From NCBI GenBank assembly GCA_030427125.1, contig JAUHXF010000008.1, forward strand, positions 1-37,732: 37,732 nt of DNA. Reading direction: 5' to 3'. The position numbers and the translations under genes were made by a program. Below the pieces are notes generated by a model. It saw only the letters and a program-made list of their open reading frames with translations, did not search any database and was not told where the DNA came from. This document shows, piece after piece, positions 1 to 8,386 of this stretch (position 1 is the stretch's first letter; each line of letters opens with the position of its first letter). This DNA comes from a bacterium (GTDB lineage Bacteria > Patescibacteriota > Saccharimonadia > Saccharimonadales > SZUA-47).

Positions 1-2189
1 TAATTCTGTACATACGAGTGTGTTAACTGACCAAACAATTCCGCAGGCGGTTCAGGAATTGTTGCTTTTTGAGGTTCGGGCATAGGAGCAGTTAGGTTAT
101 TTGTCTGGCTTAGTATTGCCTCGGAATACTTTTGGTGGCCGGACGGCCTTGGATGATAACTTTCACTGCCAACACATCCGCTTCTCAGTGCGCAGAATCC
201 AGCACTAATTATGTCGTTACCAGCTGTAATACCGTTGAAATACAGATCCTTATTATCATCGACCTCATCACACAACCTTCCTCCATTCAATACATCTTCA
301 ACATCAACATAGAACACACCTGCTTCTTGAGCTGCTGCTTTAATGACTTGGTTCATATAGACCACGCCCTGTGCAGCAACTACTCTCTCACGCTGATCTA
401 GGCGCACGTTTGGATCACACGCTGGATTAATCGTTGAACCCACACCTGGATCATTGCTGTTAATAAACTGAGGGTAGCCGTGTACATATATTCTGGACTC
501 AGGTGATTCTCGCTTTATTATTTCAAAAACTCTCGTTAGGCGAACTTTCTGTGTGGCAATTCTCAAGCCAAGCCAGTCGTTTTCTTCTGAGTCCTGCAGT
601 GCCTCATTACACGTGAAAGGTAGTAGGCACGAGGCAAGATAGCCGCCAAAGTCGGCATCGTTGCCGCCAATGCTAATTGTTATGGCTTCAGGGTTTAAGC
701 CCTTCCGTATCTCACCAACAATCTCTTCTTCACTGAAAAAATCTATCTGTTTTCTGTAACCTGGCTGAAACAACCCTAATGTCTGAGCTTCATCAATTCT
801 GCGGTACTGATTATCCGCTCTTCCAAACGCTGATTCTGGTGCATCGTTCTCAACCAGGCCAAATGGACCACCGATAATGTTGTGGATCTTAGCTCCAGAG
901 CATGCAACTGAGTGAAACAGCCCATCAGAAGCGGGAGATACACCTGTTGCTGAAAGATACCCGAGCTCTACAGCCATCAAATATGGATAGCTTCTACGAG
1001 ATAGGTGACATAAATTCCTACCTGCAAAATTCGACTTATCACCTTGCTCGTCTGTACCAGGCTCATACCATATGCCACCCCGCAAGTCGCCTTCACCACT
1101 TACAAAACTGTCGCCTATTGCAAGATAGCCTTGTGCTGAAGAAACATAATCCTCTGCGGTTATCTTATATTCTCGCCATTGCAGACCGTTCACGCCCACC
1201 TCTGTGCGGCCAACCGCTACATAAAGTGAACTGCCAGCGGGGCTAAAATACGGTCGAAACAAACTGTACGCTTGAGCCGGATCTAGCAAGCCTTGGTCAT
1301 ACAGAATTTGCCCTACATTATCGCTTATTAAGCAGCCATCGTAGGACTGTTGTCTTGTGTCCACCCATGAGCCGTATTCATAGCTTTGTTGACAATCTTG
1401 CGTGTCGATCACATTCAGGTAAGTATTCTTGCCGTACGCGACATATCGTCCATCGTTACTTATAGCGAGTCGAGTGCTTTCAGGGCTTGTGACGTAGGCA
1501 AGTGGTGTTTGAGTTAATTCTTGCAGGTCAATCTTGTCGATGTATGGACCGCGAGATACAACGACAAATCTGCCATTTTGTGAATAGGCGAGCGCGTCTC
1601 GTGTAACGTAATATGACTGACCATTTCCATATCTAAGACTGAAGCCACTTGTCGTGTGCTTGATATATTGTTGGATTCCTTGACGCTGATACGAGGTATT
1701 TTCGAACCAATTTGGATGATACGCTAGAACGCCAGAGTTATTCTGTGGAGCGCTCCTAAACATTGACAACACATACTGACCACCAGGTGCGGGAATATAT
1801 TCAAATACACCAGTGCCAGCACGCGGAAGTAATTTGATTAAGCCCGGGCTACCCTGATAGCCATATATGAGACTGTTTTCATGCTCAGCAAATTGGCCTT
1901 GTGAATTTCGCAGCACACAAATCTCACCTAGATTGTCATATGTTGAAGCTGTCAAAAACTCAGCTGGGGTTAAAATTCCCAGTGGGTCGTGTAGCGTACG
2001 AAGCAGTGCCGGTTCATAGCTGCAAAAAGGACTATTGAAAACTCTATTCTCAGATATGTCCTGCAGTTCAGCTGCAGATAGGGAGCCGTTCCATATATTT
2101 GTTTCAGTCGTTTGCGCTTGTGTGGGTATAGCAGGAATCAATAGCACGCTGTACAAGATAGCAATGGCTAGTATGATGCCTCTCCGCAT
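1..2189 (-). CDS. Exported SGNH/GDSL hydrolase with propeller-like N-terminal region (3' end outside window)
   Basis: I translated this frame by hand from the ATG at 2189 down to base 1 and found no stop, so at least 729 codons are present and the C-terminus lies outside the window. Residues 1-26 form a signal peptide (MRRGIILAIAILYSVLLIPA, then a TQA-Q cleavage-like site). Residues of about 30-345 are rich in short Gly/Tyr strands of the kind seen in WD40/TolB-like propellers; that fold is inferred. The C-terminal half carries SGNH hydrolase blocks: GDSFVSGEG with Ser361 as nucleophile, GGND with Asn510, and YHPRPSGH with His679. This family hydrolyses ester bonds in lipids or polysaccharides; the substrate here is unknown. 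The protein should act outside the cell. It diverges from the glycosyltransferase at 2243 and has a well-formed promoter placed for a leaderless message. The last visible part is a Pro/Glu-rich tail. Confidence 0.85.
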   Translation of the reverse strand, partial: MRRGIILAIAILYSVLLIPAIPTQAQTTETNIWNGSLSAAELQDISENRVFNSPFCSYEPALLRTLHDPLGILTPAEFLTASTYDNLGEICVLRNSQGQFAEHENSLIYGYQGSPGLIKLLPRAGTGVFEYIPAPGGQYVLSMFRSAPQNNSGVLAYHPNWFENTSYQRQGIQQYIKHTTSGFSLRYGNGQSYYVTRDALAYSQNGRFVVVSRGPYIDKIDLQELTQTPLAYVTSPESTRLAISNDGRYVAYGKNTYLNVIDTQDCQQSYEYGSWVDTRQQSYDGCLISDNVGQILYDQGLLDPAQAYSLFRPYFSPAGSSLYVAVGRTEVGVNGLQWREYKITAEDYVSSAQGYLAIGDSFVSGEGDLRGGIWYEPGTDEQGDKSNFAGRNLCHLSRRSYPYLMAVELGYLSATGVSPASDGLFHSVACSGAKIHNIIGGPFGLVENDAPESAFGRADNQYRRIDEAQTLGLFQPGYRKQIDFFSEEEIVGEIRKGLNPEAITISIGGNDADFGGYLASCLLPFTCNEALQDSEENDWLGLRIATQKVRLTRVFEIIKRESPESRIYVHGYPQFINSNDPGVGSTINPACDPNVRLDQRERVVAAQGVVYMNQVIKAAAQEAGVFYVDVEDVLNGGRLCDEVDDNKDLYFNGITAGNDIISAGFCALRSGCVGSESYHPRPSGHQKYSEAILSQTNNLTAPMPEPQKATIPEPPAELFGQLTHSYVQN

Positions 2190-2195
2190 ATCTTT

Positions 2196-2224
2196 AATCT
2201 ACACCGACTCACTTTAGATGTAAA
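2196..2224 (-). promoter_or_regulatory. Promoter of the SGNH hydrolase gene, probably leaderless
   Basis: On the minus strand TTTACA (2224-2219), a 17-base spacer and TAGATT (2201-2196) sit with only six bases between the -10 box and the ATG at 2189. Transcription would begin at or next to the start codon. Confidence 0.6.
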
Positions 2225-2230
2225 GAATGC

Positions 2231-2236
2231 TAGACT
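2231..2236 (+). promoter_or_regulatory. -10 box of the glycosyltransferase gene, probably leaderless
   Basis: TAGACT ends six bases before the ATG at 2243 and no Shine-Dalgarno sequence is present. No good -35 box is visible. The box lies back-to-back with the promoter of the divergent SGNH gene. Confidence 0.45.
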
Positions 2237-2242
2237 GGTGGC

Positions 2243-3364
2243 ATGGTGAAGAAACATATTGTCATAGATGCAAGGATTAGACCCGCTAGCACTGGTCGTC
2301 CTGTAGCGCGTCTCCTCGAACATTTGCAGGATATTGATGACGATCACCGCTACACGATTTTGCTCAGCAAAAACGACGATTGGAAGCCTAGAAACAAGAA
2401 CTTCACAGCAGTAAAAATAAGATTTCCACTGTTTAGCTTCAACCCAATCAACCAGGTGCTGTTCACAATAATGCTGTATCGACTGAAGGCAGATTTAACC
2501 TATTTCATGTTGACACCGAGCCAGCCAATATTCTATTTCAAACGCTATATGACGATGACTCACGACCTGCAGATGCTGCAGTTCAACCGTCGTGGTCGCC
2601 TACCGGGATGGCTTCACGCTATTCGAATGCGTGGCTATAAATTCCTGCTTTGGGATGCGCATCGTGTCGCTAAACACATCACCGTTCCAAGCCAATACAC
2701 GGCCGACAGCGTAAATAAGTATCACCTGTTCACCAACCGTAAGACCACTCTGACCTACCTCGCCAGTGAACCACCCCTACCAGGTAGAGCGAAGCCGCCT
2801 GAAGAACAGCCAAAAGAATTTATAATGTACACCGGCAGCGCTTTTCCTCACAAGAATCTCGATAGACTAGTAAGTGCATTTTGCATCCTGAAGGAGCAGC
2901 ATCCTCAGCTAAAGTTGGTGTTCGTCGGCAAATACGAGCTATACATGAAACGACTCGAAAAGTTTGCTAATAAACAAACCCGCGGAGATGACATTATATT
3001 CGCCAATAAGGAAGGGTTCGTTGAAGACGAAACACTGAAATGGTATCTACAAAACGCTCGGGCATATGTCTTCCCGTCATTGTTCGAAGGCTTTGGCCTG
3101 ACAGGGCTTGAAGCCATGGTGCACGGCTGTCCGGTTGTGAGCAGCGATTTGACTACTCTACCCGAAGTACACGGCGATGCAGCCCATTATTTTGACCCGT
3201 ATGACATTCAGGACATGGCTGCAAAGATTGATGAAGTTATCAGCAACGAGACATTGCGGAAAAAGCTCATAGAAAAGGGCTACGAAAACACCAAACGCTT
3301 CTCTTGGCGTCGATATACACAGCAAAATCTCGCTTTATTCAAAGAGCTATTGAACGAGAACTAA
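2243..3364 (+). CDS. Glycosyltransferase, family 1/4 (GT-B fold)
   Basis: This 373-residue protein has the layout of a GT4-type glycosyltransferase. An N-terminal acceptor-binding Rossmann half covers about residues 1-180 and a C-terminal nucleotide-sugar-binding half covers about 190-373. The donor half starts with YTGSAFPHKNLDRLVSAF (196-213), whose Lys204 is the usual phosphate-contacting lysine. It contains the family E-x7-E signature as FEGFGLTGLE (Glu282 and Glu290), followed by HGCPVVSS. Members transfer sugars from NDP-sugars to lipids, polysaccharides or proteins; donor and acceptor cannot be read from sequence. No signal peptide or membrane segment is seen, so it should act at the cytoplasmic face of the membrane. 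It overlaps the 3' end of khpB by four bases in convergent orientation. Start: ATG six bases after a -10 box. Confidence 0.88.
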   Translation: MVKKHIVIDARIRPASTGRPVARLLEHLQDIDDDHRYTILLSKNDDWKPRNKNFTAVKIRFPLFSFNPINQVLFTIMLYRLKADLTYFMLTPSQPIFYFKRYMTMTHDLQMLQFNRRGRLPGWLHAIRMRGYKFLLWDAHRVAKHITVPSQYTADSVNKYHLFTNRKTTLTYLASEPPLPGRAKPPEEQPKEFIMYTGSAFPHKNLDRLVSAFCILKEQHPQLKLVFVGKYELYMKRLEKFANKQTRGDDIIFANKEGFVEDETLKWYLQNARAYVFPSLFEGFGLTGLEAMVHGCPVVSSDLTTLPEVHGDAAHYFDPYDIQDMAAKIDEVISNETLRKKLIEKGYENTKRFSWRRYTQQNLALFKELLNEN

Positions 3365-3837
3365 TCTTCGGACGTTTCGGTGTCATCAGCAACACGTAAA
3401 ACGATATGTCGATCGCGACCAGCACCTTCTGATTCGGTCGTAAGACCGTACTCACCGGCAAGCTTGTGAATCGTTCGGCGATCGGCCGAGTTCATCGGTG
3501 GAAGGTGTTTTTCTTCACCCGACTTTTTTACTTCTTCAAGCCACGCTTGCGCTTTATCTTCAAGACGATGTGCGCGTTGTTTTTTATAGTCGGCAATATC
3601 CACATTTACCCGAGTGGTTTCATATTCACCACTCTTAAGTGCCATTGATGTGAGATATTGAAATGAGCGCATCGTATCACCGTGATTTCCGATCAGAAAG
3701 CCGTTCATGTGCGTGCTTGGCACGCTTAGCTCAATAACTTCGTCATCCTCGGTTGTCGCATACACTTCGACATTAAGCCCAAAAAAGGACAAAATATCTT
3801 CGAGATATTTTTTTGCAAAATCAATTGATTCGTTCAT
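3361..3837 (-). CDS. khpB: KhpB/Jag-type RNA-binding protein (KH + R3H)
   Basis: This 158-residue protein has a KH domain with the GxxG loop written as GNHG (residues 50-53, in GFLIGNHGDTM) and an R3H domain with Arg120 and His124 (DRRTIHKLAGEYGLTTESEG). KhpB, also called Jag or EloR, binds RNA and affects cell elongation and division in Gram-positive bacteria, and is typically encoded just after yidC, as here. The protein starts almost directly at the KH domain, so the Jag_N domain found in longer homologues (about 200 residues in Bacillus) is absent. Only three bases separate it from yidC, whose end contains the Shine-Dalgarno-like AGAGGTGAT. It is the last gene of the rpmH-rnpA-yidC-khpB run. 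Confidence 0.9.
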   Translation of the reverse strand: MNESIDFAKKYLEDILSFFGLNVEVYATTEDDEVIELSVPSTHMNGFLIGNHGDTMRSFQYLTSMALKSGEYETTRVNVDIADYKKQRAHRLEDKAQAWLEEVKKSGEEKHLPPMNSADRRTIHKLAGEYGLTTESEGAGRDRHIVLRVADDTETSED

Positions 3838-3840
3838 GTA

Positions 3841-4779
3841 TCACCTCTTCTTTTTAGTTGTTTTCTTCGAGGTGGTTTTTACTTTCTTTGGTTTTGATTT
3901 TTTCGAGGTAGTCTCTTTCTTGGTGTCATTGAGCGGCTTTTTACTGACTACGGTCGCTGTGCTTTGCCGCATTAAAAATTCATCTTGATTGAGTAGGTGT
4001 CGTTGCTGAAGGAAAGCCATTAAACCGCTCGTAAACCAGTACAGTGCGAGTGCAGCCGGGAAGCCAATAGTTATGACGAATATCAGAAAAGGCATGATGT
4101 AGCCCATGTTTCGACCCATTGCGGCGTTTACTTCGCTGTTGTCCGGCTCTTTTCCAGTCTTTGCATCGTTAAGGATATCGCGTAATTTACGTCCTTCTTT
4201 GTCATTCGGCATCGTCTGACGAATCTGGAAGAACTGAATAATCGCAGAGCCAAGCACAAGAATAAAAGCCGGGAAGTAGAAACCCTGGTCCGAGTCGATA
4301 GCAGACCTGCTTAAATCTACGAAGCCGAACAGCGTGTTGTCAAACTGTGAAATATCATTAGATAAATCCTGCATGAATGACATGTTCTGAATCGGTTCAT
4401 ACGAAAACTCCACAATCTGTTGAGGATCGTTTACGATGCGGTTCAAACCCGAGAACAACGCGATAAAAACAATTATCTGCACAATCATTAAGCCAATAAA
4501 TGACAGCGGCTTTATCTCTTTTTCCTTATACAGCTCCATCATCATGAGTGATTCTTGCTGTCGATTACCCTTGGCGGCTTTTTTAATCTTCTTTATCTCA
4601 GGCTGCATCTCGCGCATGGCGCGCGTGTGTTTTAGCTGTTTTTTAAGGAGTGGATACATAGCCCACCGCACCAAAACAGTGAATATAATAATCGCAATAC
4701 CAAAGTTATGACCTGGAATTATCGCGTAGATAAGACTAAGTACGTTAAAAATTGGTTGCACGAACAATGTCGTTAACAT
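3841..4779 (-). CDS. yidC: YidC/Oxa1-family membrane protein insertase
   Basis: A 312-residue insertase of the short, Gram-positive-like type without the large periplasmic domain of proteobacterial YidC. The first helices run from residue 1, and the conserved hydrophilic-groove arginine is Arg38 (FTVLVRWAMYPLLKKQLK). A charged cytoplasmic hairpin (about 46-75) follows, then further helices around 90-115, 165-190 and 220-265. The C-terminus (about 280-312) is a Lys/Thr-rich tail, as in homologues that contact ribosomes. It inserts membrane proteins alone or with SecYEG. A clear AAGGAG (4790-4785) precedes the ATG. The position between rnpA and khpB is the classical bacterial order. No N-terminal lipobox is seen. 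Confidence 0.95.
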   Translation of the reverse strand: MLTTLFVQPIFNVLSLIYAIIPGHNFGIAIIIFTVLVRWAMYPLLKKQLKHTRAMREMQPEIKKIKKAAKGNRQQESLMMMELYKEKEIKPLSFIGLMIVQIIVFIALFSGLNRIVNDPQQIVEFSYEPIQNMSFMQDLSNDISQFDNTLFGFVDLSRSAIDSDQGFYFPAFILVLGSAIIQFFQIRQTMPNDKEGRKLRDILNDAKTGKEPDNSEVNAAMGRNMGYIMPFLIFVITIGFPAALALYWFTSGLMAFLQQRHLLNQDEFLMRQSTATVVSKKPLNDTKKETTSKKSKPKKVKTTSKKTTKKKR

Positions 4780-4817
4780 GTTTTCTCCTTTATATGTAGT
4801 GTACCACGTGAAAAGAG

Positions 4818-5168
4818 TTAGTGAGGCGTAGTGATTTTCGCTAAGATTTTTTTCGTAACGCTTGCGAACTGTTTATCAAGCTCTGTTTGATCGATTAATG
4901 CAATGTCAACTGTCTTTACATACACAATCATATCTACTGAGATATTCTGCAGTCTCTTCTGCTTGCGTATGGTTTCAAATACACGTCGACGTATTCGATT
5001 TCGAACAACCGCCTTAAGCGATACTTTTTTGCTCACAACAACCGCGAGCCTATAGTCGCTTCTTTTCGTTTTTTCAAAACGACACGAAAAAAGCGAGGTG
5101 TGAATTGTCTCGCCTTTGACCCTGGAAACACTCTTGTGACCATGAAATCTATTTTTGCGAGCAATCAC
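4818..5168 (-). CDS. rnpA: Ribonuclease P protein component
   Basis: A 116-residue basic protein with the RnpA signature KAVVRNRIRRRVFE (residues 52-65; RNR core at 56-58) and the preceding LAVVVSKKVS strand. It binds the RNase P RNA and helps it recognise pre-tRNA leaders during 5' maturation. The start is a GTG at 5168 preceded by AAGGAG. Only 28 bases separate it from the end of rpmH, so the two are very likely cotranscribed. The RNA subunit is not in this window. Confidence 0.94.
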   Translation of the reverse strand: MIARKNRFHGHKSVSRVKGETIHTSLFSCRFEKTKRSDYRLAVVVSKKVSLKAVVRNRIRRRVFETIRKQKRLQNISVDMIVYVKTVDIALIDQTELDKQFASVTKKILAKITTPH

Positions 5169-5196
5169 CCTTCGCTCCTTTATCGTTCGATCAAAT

Positions 5197-5334
5197 CTAG
5201 TGACTTAGTCGTGCTCGACCCTTATTTCGGCGAGCCTTCATGACGCGACGACCTTGTCTGGTCGACATTCTCTTAAAGAAACCATGTACACGTGATCGGT
5301 GTCTTTTCTTTGGTTGGTATGTACGCTTTGGCAT
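5197..5334 (-). CDS. rpmH: 50S ribosomal protein L34
   Basis: A 45-residue reading frame that is too short for simple length cut-offs but unmistakable. It begins [20 protein letters not shown] and continues with the invariant R-x-G-R-R core and an Arg/Lys-rich end finishing RLSH. L34 is the standard partner of rnpA beside bacterial origins. The length is typical for the family (44-47 residues). It opens the rpmH-rnpA-yidC-khpB operon and diverges from dnaA across the 318-base DnaA-box region. Confidence 0.95.
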   Translation of the reverse strand: MPKRTYQPKKRHRSRVHGFFKRMSTRQGRRVMKARRNKGRARLSH

Positions 5335-5652
5335 AGTCTGTCTACTCTACCACTGTTGAGGCATAATAGCAACCCCTGTAATTCACGTGTTATTTTGGGG
5401 CTTTGTGAAAGTATATAGGTGATTTCACCCTGCTTTGGAGAAATTCGCAAAAAACTGAGCCAGCAGGTTTATCCACTATCCACAGAAATTTTCCACAAAA
5501 TTAACAGGGGTAGATTCTCACTGTGGAAAACTCAATCTTCTCTCAGCACGTTTACGCTTATAAAAAATGTTGTGAAACTAGCTGTGGAAAAGTCCCCTAC
5601 TCTTCTGTTATTCTTGGTTCTAGAAGCAAAAACTAGAGGGAGCAGAGAAACC
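5335..5652. other. oriC: Candidate oriC part 1: DnaA-box cluster upstream of dnaA
   Basis: This 318-base intergenic stretch between divergent rpmH and dnaA holds several matches to the DnaA box TTATCCACA. They are TTATCCACT (5469-5477), CTATCCACA (5476-5484), TTTTCCACA (5489-5497), and TTTTCCACA on the other strand at 5522-5530 and 5583-5591, each one mismatch or fewer from consensus. The first three are packed head-to-tail within 29 bases. The stretch also contains the rpmH promoter and the dnaA leader. The frame upstream of dnaA is open but does not look coding. Confidence 0.7.
5344..5372 (-). promoter_or_regulatory. Promoter of the rpmH-rnpA-yidC-khpB operon
   Basis: On the minus strand TTGCTA (5372-5367), exactly 17 bases and TAGAGT (5349-5344) lie nine bases upstream of the rpmH ATG. 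The leader would be very short or absent. Confidence 0.45.
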
Positions 5653-7029
5653 GTGCAAGAAACAGCTACAGTGTGGCAAGCCGTCCTGGGCGAGATTGAA
5701 CTCAGTGTATCTCGTGGAAATTTCGTTACGTGGTTTAAAAATACCCAGTTACTAGAGTACACTCGCGAAACTGCCCTTATCGGCGTTCCCAATATTTTTA
5801 TAAAACAGCAGCTCGAACGACGTTATCAAGACCTATTAAAAGAGACTCTTGGGAACAACGGCATCACACCAAAGACAATAGACTTTAAGATATATAGCTC
5901 ACCCTCAACACGCGGTAAGCGGAAAAATAACGATACAGTCGTCATGAACGCTGATCTTGCCATATCAACGCCGAAAACCACTCAACCAAAACAATCAGGT
6001 GTCGGCCATACCTACAGACAAGGGCTTAACTCCAAATATACATTTGAAAGTTTTATTGTCGGCAATGCGAATGATCTTGCTTACGCAGCTTGTCAGGCGG
6101 TCGCTCAAACGCCTGGCAATAAATATAACCCATTATTTGTATACGGTGGTGTCGGTATTGGAAAAACGCACCTCATACAAGCAGTCGGTAATGAAATTCT
6201 CAAGAACAACCCAAGTGCGCACGTCGTTTACATCTCTACCGAGCAATTTGTGCAAGAATTCCTCGACGCAATTCGCTTTAAAAAGAATACAGACTTTGCT
6301 GGCTACTATCGTAGCGCTGATGTTCTGATTATTGACGACATACAATTTATTGCCGGCAAGGAAAAAACGCAGGAAGAATTCTTTCACACCTTCAACGCAC
6401 TTCATCAGGCTAATAAACAGATAATTATTAGTAGCGATAAACCACCTCAAGAAATTCCAACTCTCGAGGAGCGCCTTAGGAGTCGGTTTGCCTGGGGCAT
6501 GGCGGTTGATATGCAGACGCCGGATTTCGAGACTCGTGCAGCGATCATTCAAGCTAAAGTCGACCAACAAAATCTACGACTACAGCCTGACGTTGTCGAG
6601 TATTTAGCCAACCACGTCCAATCAAATATTCGTGAGCTTGAGGGTGCGCTCAATCAACTGCTCGCATTTTGCGAGATGCGCGGCCTTGATCCGGACCTCA
6701 AGGTAGCCCAAACGGTCCTTGGTGCGGCGAACAATCGACCAAAACACATCACGCCGAAACAAATTGTCAGCAAGGTTGCAAACTACTACTCCTTGTCTGT
6801 TGAAGACATTATGAGTCCAAAGCGTGACAAGGATATTGTTGTGCCACGACAGATTGCAATGCATTTAATGCGTAGTGAGCTACACCTCAGCTTTCCGAAG
6901 ATAGCTCGTGAATGTGGTCGCAAAGATCACACAACAGCCATTCACTCTGTTGAGAAGATAGAGAACGAGATAACACTTAATCCACTCCTTCGAGAACAAG
7001 TCGCAGAGATCAAGGAGCAACTTGTATGA
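5653..7029 (+). CDS. dnaA: Chromosomal replication initiator protein DnaA
   Basis: I place the start at the GTG at 5653, giving 458 residues, the usual DnaA length. It is preceded by AGAGGGAG (5635-5642), and domain I begins directly (QETATVWQAVLGEIE). The longer open frame back to 5419 runs through the DnaA boxes and is unlikely to be translated. The AAA+ domain has Walker A GGVGIGKT (165-172) and Walker B VLIIDDIQF with Asp228/Asp229. Domain IV carries the DNA-binding signature ARECGRKDHTTAIH near residues 418-431. Linker domain II (about 82-125) is short and polar. DnaA binds 9-mer boxes at oriC, melts the origin and loads the helicase. Boxes on both sides suggest autoregulation as well as initiation. 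Confidence 0.97.
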   Translation: MQETATVWQAVLGEIELSVSRGNFVTWFKNTQLLEYTRETALIGVPNIFIKQQLERRYQDLLKETLGNNGITPKTIDFKIYSSPSTRGKRKNNDTVVMNADLAISTPKTTQPKQSGVGHTYRQGLNSKYTFESFIVGNANDLAYAACQAVAQTPGNKYNPLFVYGGVGIGKTHLIQAVGNEILKNNPSAHVVYISTEQFVQEFLDAIRFKKNTDFAGYYRSADVLIIDDIQFIAGKEKTQEEFFHTFNALHQANKQIIISSDKPPQEIPTLEERLRSRFAWGMAVDMQTPDFETRAAIIQAKVDQQNLRLQPDVVEYLANHVQSNIRELEGALNQLLAFCEMRGLDPDLKVAQTVLGAANNRPKHITPKQIVSKVANYYSLSVEDIMSPKRDKDIVVPRQIAMHLMRSELHLSFPKIARECGRKDHTTAIHSVEKIENEITLNPLLREQVAEIKEQLV

Positions 7030-7276
7030 TCAGTGTGTATACTTTTGTGCAAAACGCTGTGGAAAGCCTGAAAAGCTGTGGACGAACAGTGTTTAATAAC
7101 GAGCTTTGTGCACAATCGTTTTCAACGGTTACATTTTCTCCACACAATAACCACATTATAATCAACATACTTTTGCGCAACATTTTTATACAGATCGCCC
7201 CTGTCATCTTACGGTTTTGCTCACTTTCCACAATGCCTATAAAAACAACTACATATTAAATACATAAAGGAAGAAC
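7030..7276. other. Candidate oriC part 2: DnaA boxes and AT-rich stretch between dnaA and dnaN
   Basis: This 247-base gene-free segment has DnaA-box-like sites TGTGGAAAG (7058-7066) and TGTGGACGA (7077-7085) on the reverse strand, and TTCTCCACA (7136-7144) and CTTTCCACA (7224-7232) on the forward strand. They are followed by a very AT-rich run at about 7239-7268 that could serve as the unwinding element. The dnaN Shine-Dalgarno sequence AAAGGAAG is at 7266-7273. Which of the two clusters is the functional origin cannot be decided from sequence alone. Confidence 0.55.
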
Positions 7277-8368
7277 ATGAAGCTTCAAGTCACTCAAGAA
7301 AATTTACACAAAGCACTCACGAACGTTTCACGTGTAGCAAGTAGCAGATCATCATTACCCGTTCTTTCTAATGTTCTAATAAAAACAAGCGATAAAAGAC
7401 TCACCATCGCTGCTACTAATTTAGATATTGCTGTTACCGAACATATCGGAGCAAAGATAGCACAACAAGGAGCAATAACTGTTCCTGCGAGACTTATGCA
7501 GGATTTAATATCTAGTCTTCCTGCCGGACCTTTGGACATTGAGGTAACAGACAATAAGATGGTTTTAGAGGCTGGAAGATTCTCGTCATCAATCAATGGT
7601 GTATCTGCTGACGAATTCCCTGCGATGCCGACACTTACTAATAGCCAAGAGATTAATTTAGAGACTGGAAGCCTGCGAGATGCGTTAGCGCAAGTGTTAT
7701 TTGCAGCGTCTTCAGACGAAGCTCGCCCAGTGTTAACCGGAGTGTATATATATCAAAACAACGATAAACTTGTATTTGCAGCTACAGATTCTTATCGGCT
7801 AGCAGAAAAAGAGATTCCGGTGAATGCAGCTGGACTGTCTCTCCTCATCCCTTCTCAATCATTACAAGAGGTCCTAAGACTACTAAAAGATGATTCACAG
7901 CAGATTATTATTGCGTATGACGAGCAGCAGGCACGCTTTACTATAGATGAGACAGAAGTGGTCACACGCCTCATCGAAGGCACGTACCCTGACTACAAAC
8001 GGCTACTCCCTAGTTCGTTTGAAACAACGGCAAAACTAACAAAAAAGGCTTTGCTTGAAATCACAAAAGTCTCGAGTTTATTTGCACGCGAAGCAGCAGG
8101 AAGCATAACGATAAGTATCGACGCCATAAAGAATGAAATACGGATTAAATCAATCGCCTCACAGGTTGGTGAGAACACGGCAAGCGCAGAGGCTGAAGTG
8201 ACGGGTGATGCAACTATAACGCTAAACTCACGATATATACTCGATGCTCTTAATGCGTTTTCAGGTGAGTCAATTCAGATCAACGTAAACGGAAAGCTTG
8301 ATCCATGTGTTATTACAAGCGCAGACGACCCAACGTACACACATGTGATTATGCCGGTAAAATCCTAA
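7277..8368 (+). CDS. dnaN: DNA polymerase III beta subunit (sliding clamp)
   Basis: A 363-residue protein of normal clamp length, beginning MKLQVTQENLHKALTNVSRV and ending with the typical YTHVIMPVK tail (normally PMRL/PVK-like). The three-fold repeated clamp fold is recognisable from the internal PVLSNVLIKT, RPVLTGVYIY and DATITLNSRYILDAL segments. The homodimeric ring tethers polymerase III and other factors to DNA. It lies between dnaA and recF in the ancestral order and has its own AAAGGAAG ribosome-binding site four bases ahead of the ATG. Its 5' end contains a 13-of-16 match to the ParB site parS (7324-7339). Confidence 0.97.
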   Translation: MKLQVTQENLHKALTNVSRVASSRSSLPVLSNVLIKTSDKRLTIAATNLDIAVTEHIGAKIAQQGAITVPARLMQDLISSLPAGPLDIEVTDNKMVLEAGRFSSSINGVSADEFPAMPTLTNSQEINLETGSLRDALAQVLFAASSDEARPVLTGVYIYQNNDKLVFAATDSYRLAEKEIPVNAAGLSLLIPSQSLQEVLRLLKDDSQQIIIAYDEQQARFTIDETEVVTRLIEGTYPDYKRLLPSSFETTAKLTKKALLEITKVSSLFAREAAGSITISIDAIKNEIRIKSIASQVGENTASAEAEVTGDATITLNSRYILDALNAFSGESIQINVNGKLDPCVITSADDPTYTHVIMPVKS

Positions 8369-8374
8369 ACTAGC

Positions 8375-8380
8375 TATACT
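8375..8380 (+). promoter_or_regulatory. -10 box for recF, probably leaderless
   Basis: TATACT ends six bases before the recF ATG, seven bases after the dnaN stop, with no Shine-Dalgarno sequence. The same TATACT-(6 to 8)-ATG layout recurs at many starts in this window. Confidence 0.5.
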
Positions 8381-8386
8381 GTAGCT

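Noticed and set aside
5238-5450. Antisense 70-residue frame over rpmH
   Set aside because: It is a shadow in another frame of the L34 gene, whose protein is unmistakable.
5419-5652. N-terminal extension of DnaA by 78 codons
   Set aside because: The open frame runs through the DnaA boxes and codes for nothing DnaA-like. The GTG at 5653 has a Shine-Dalgarno sequence and gives the standard length.
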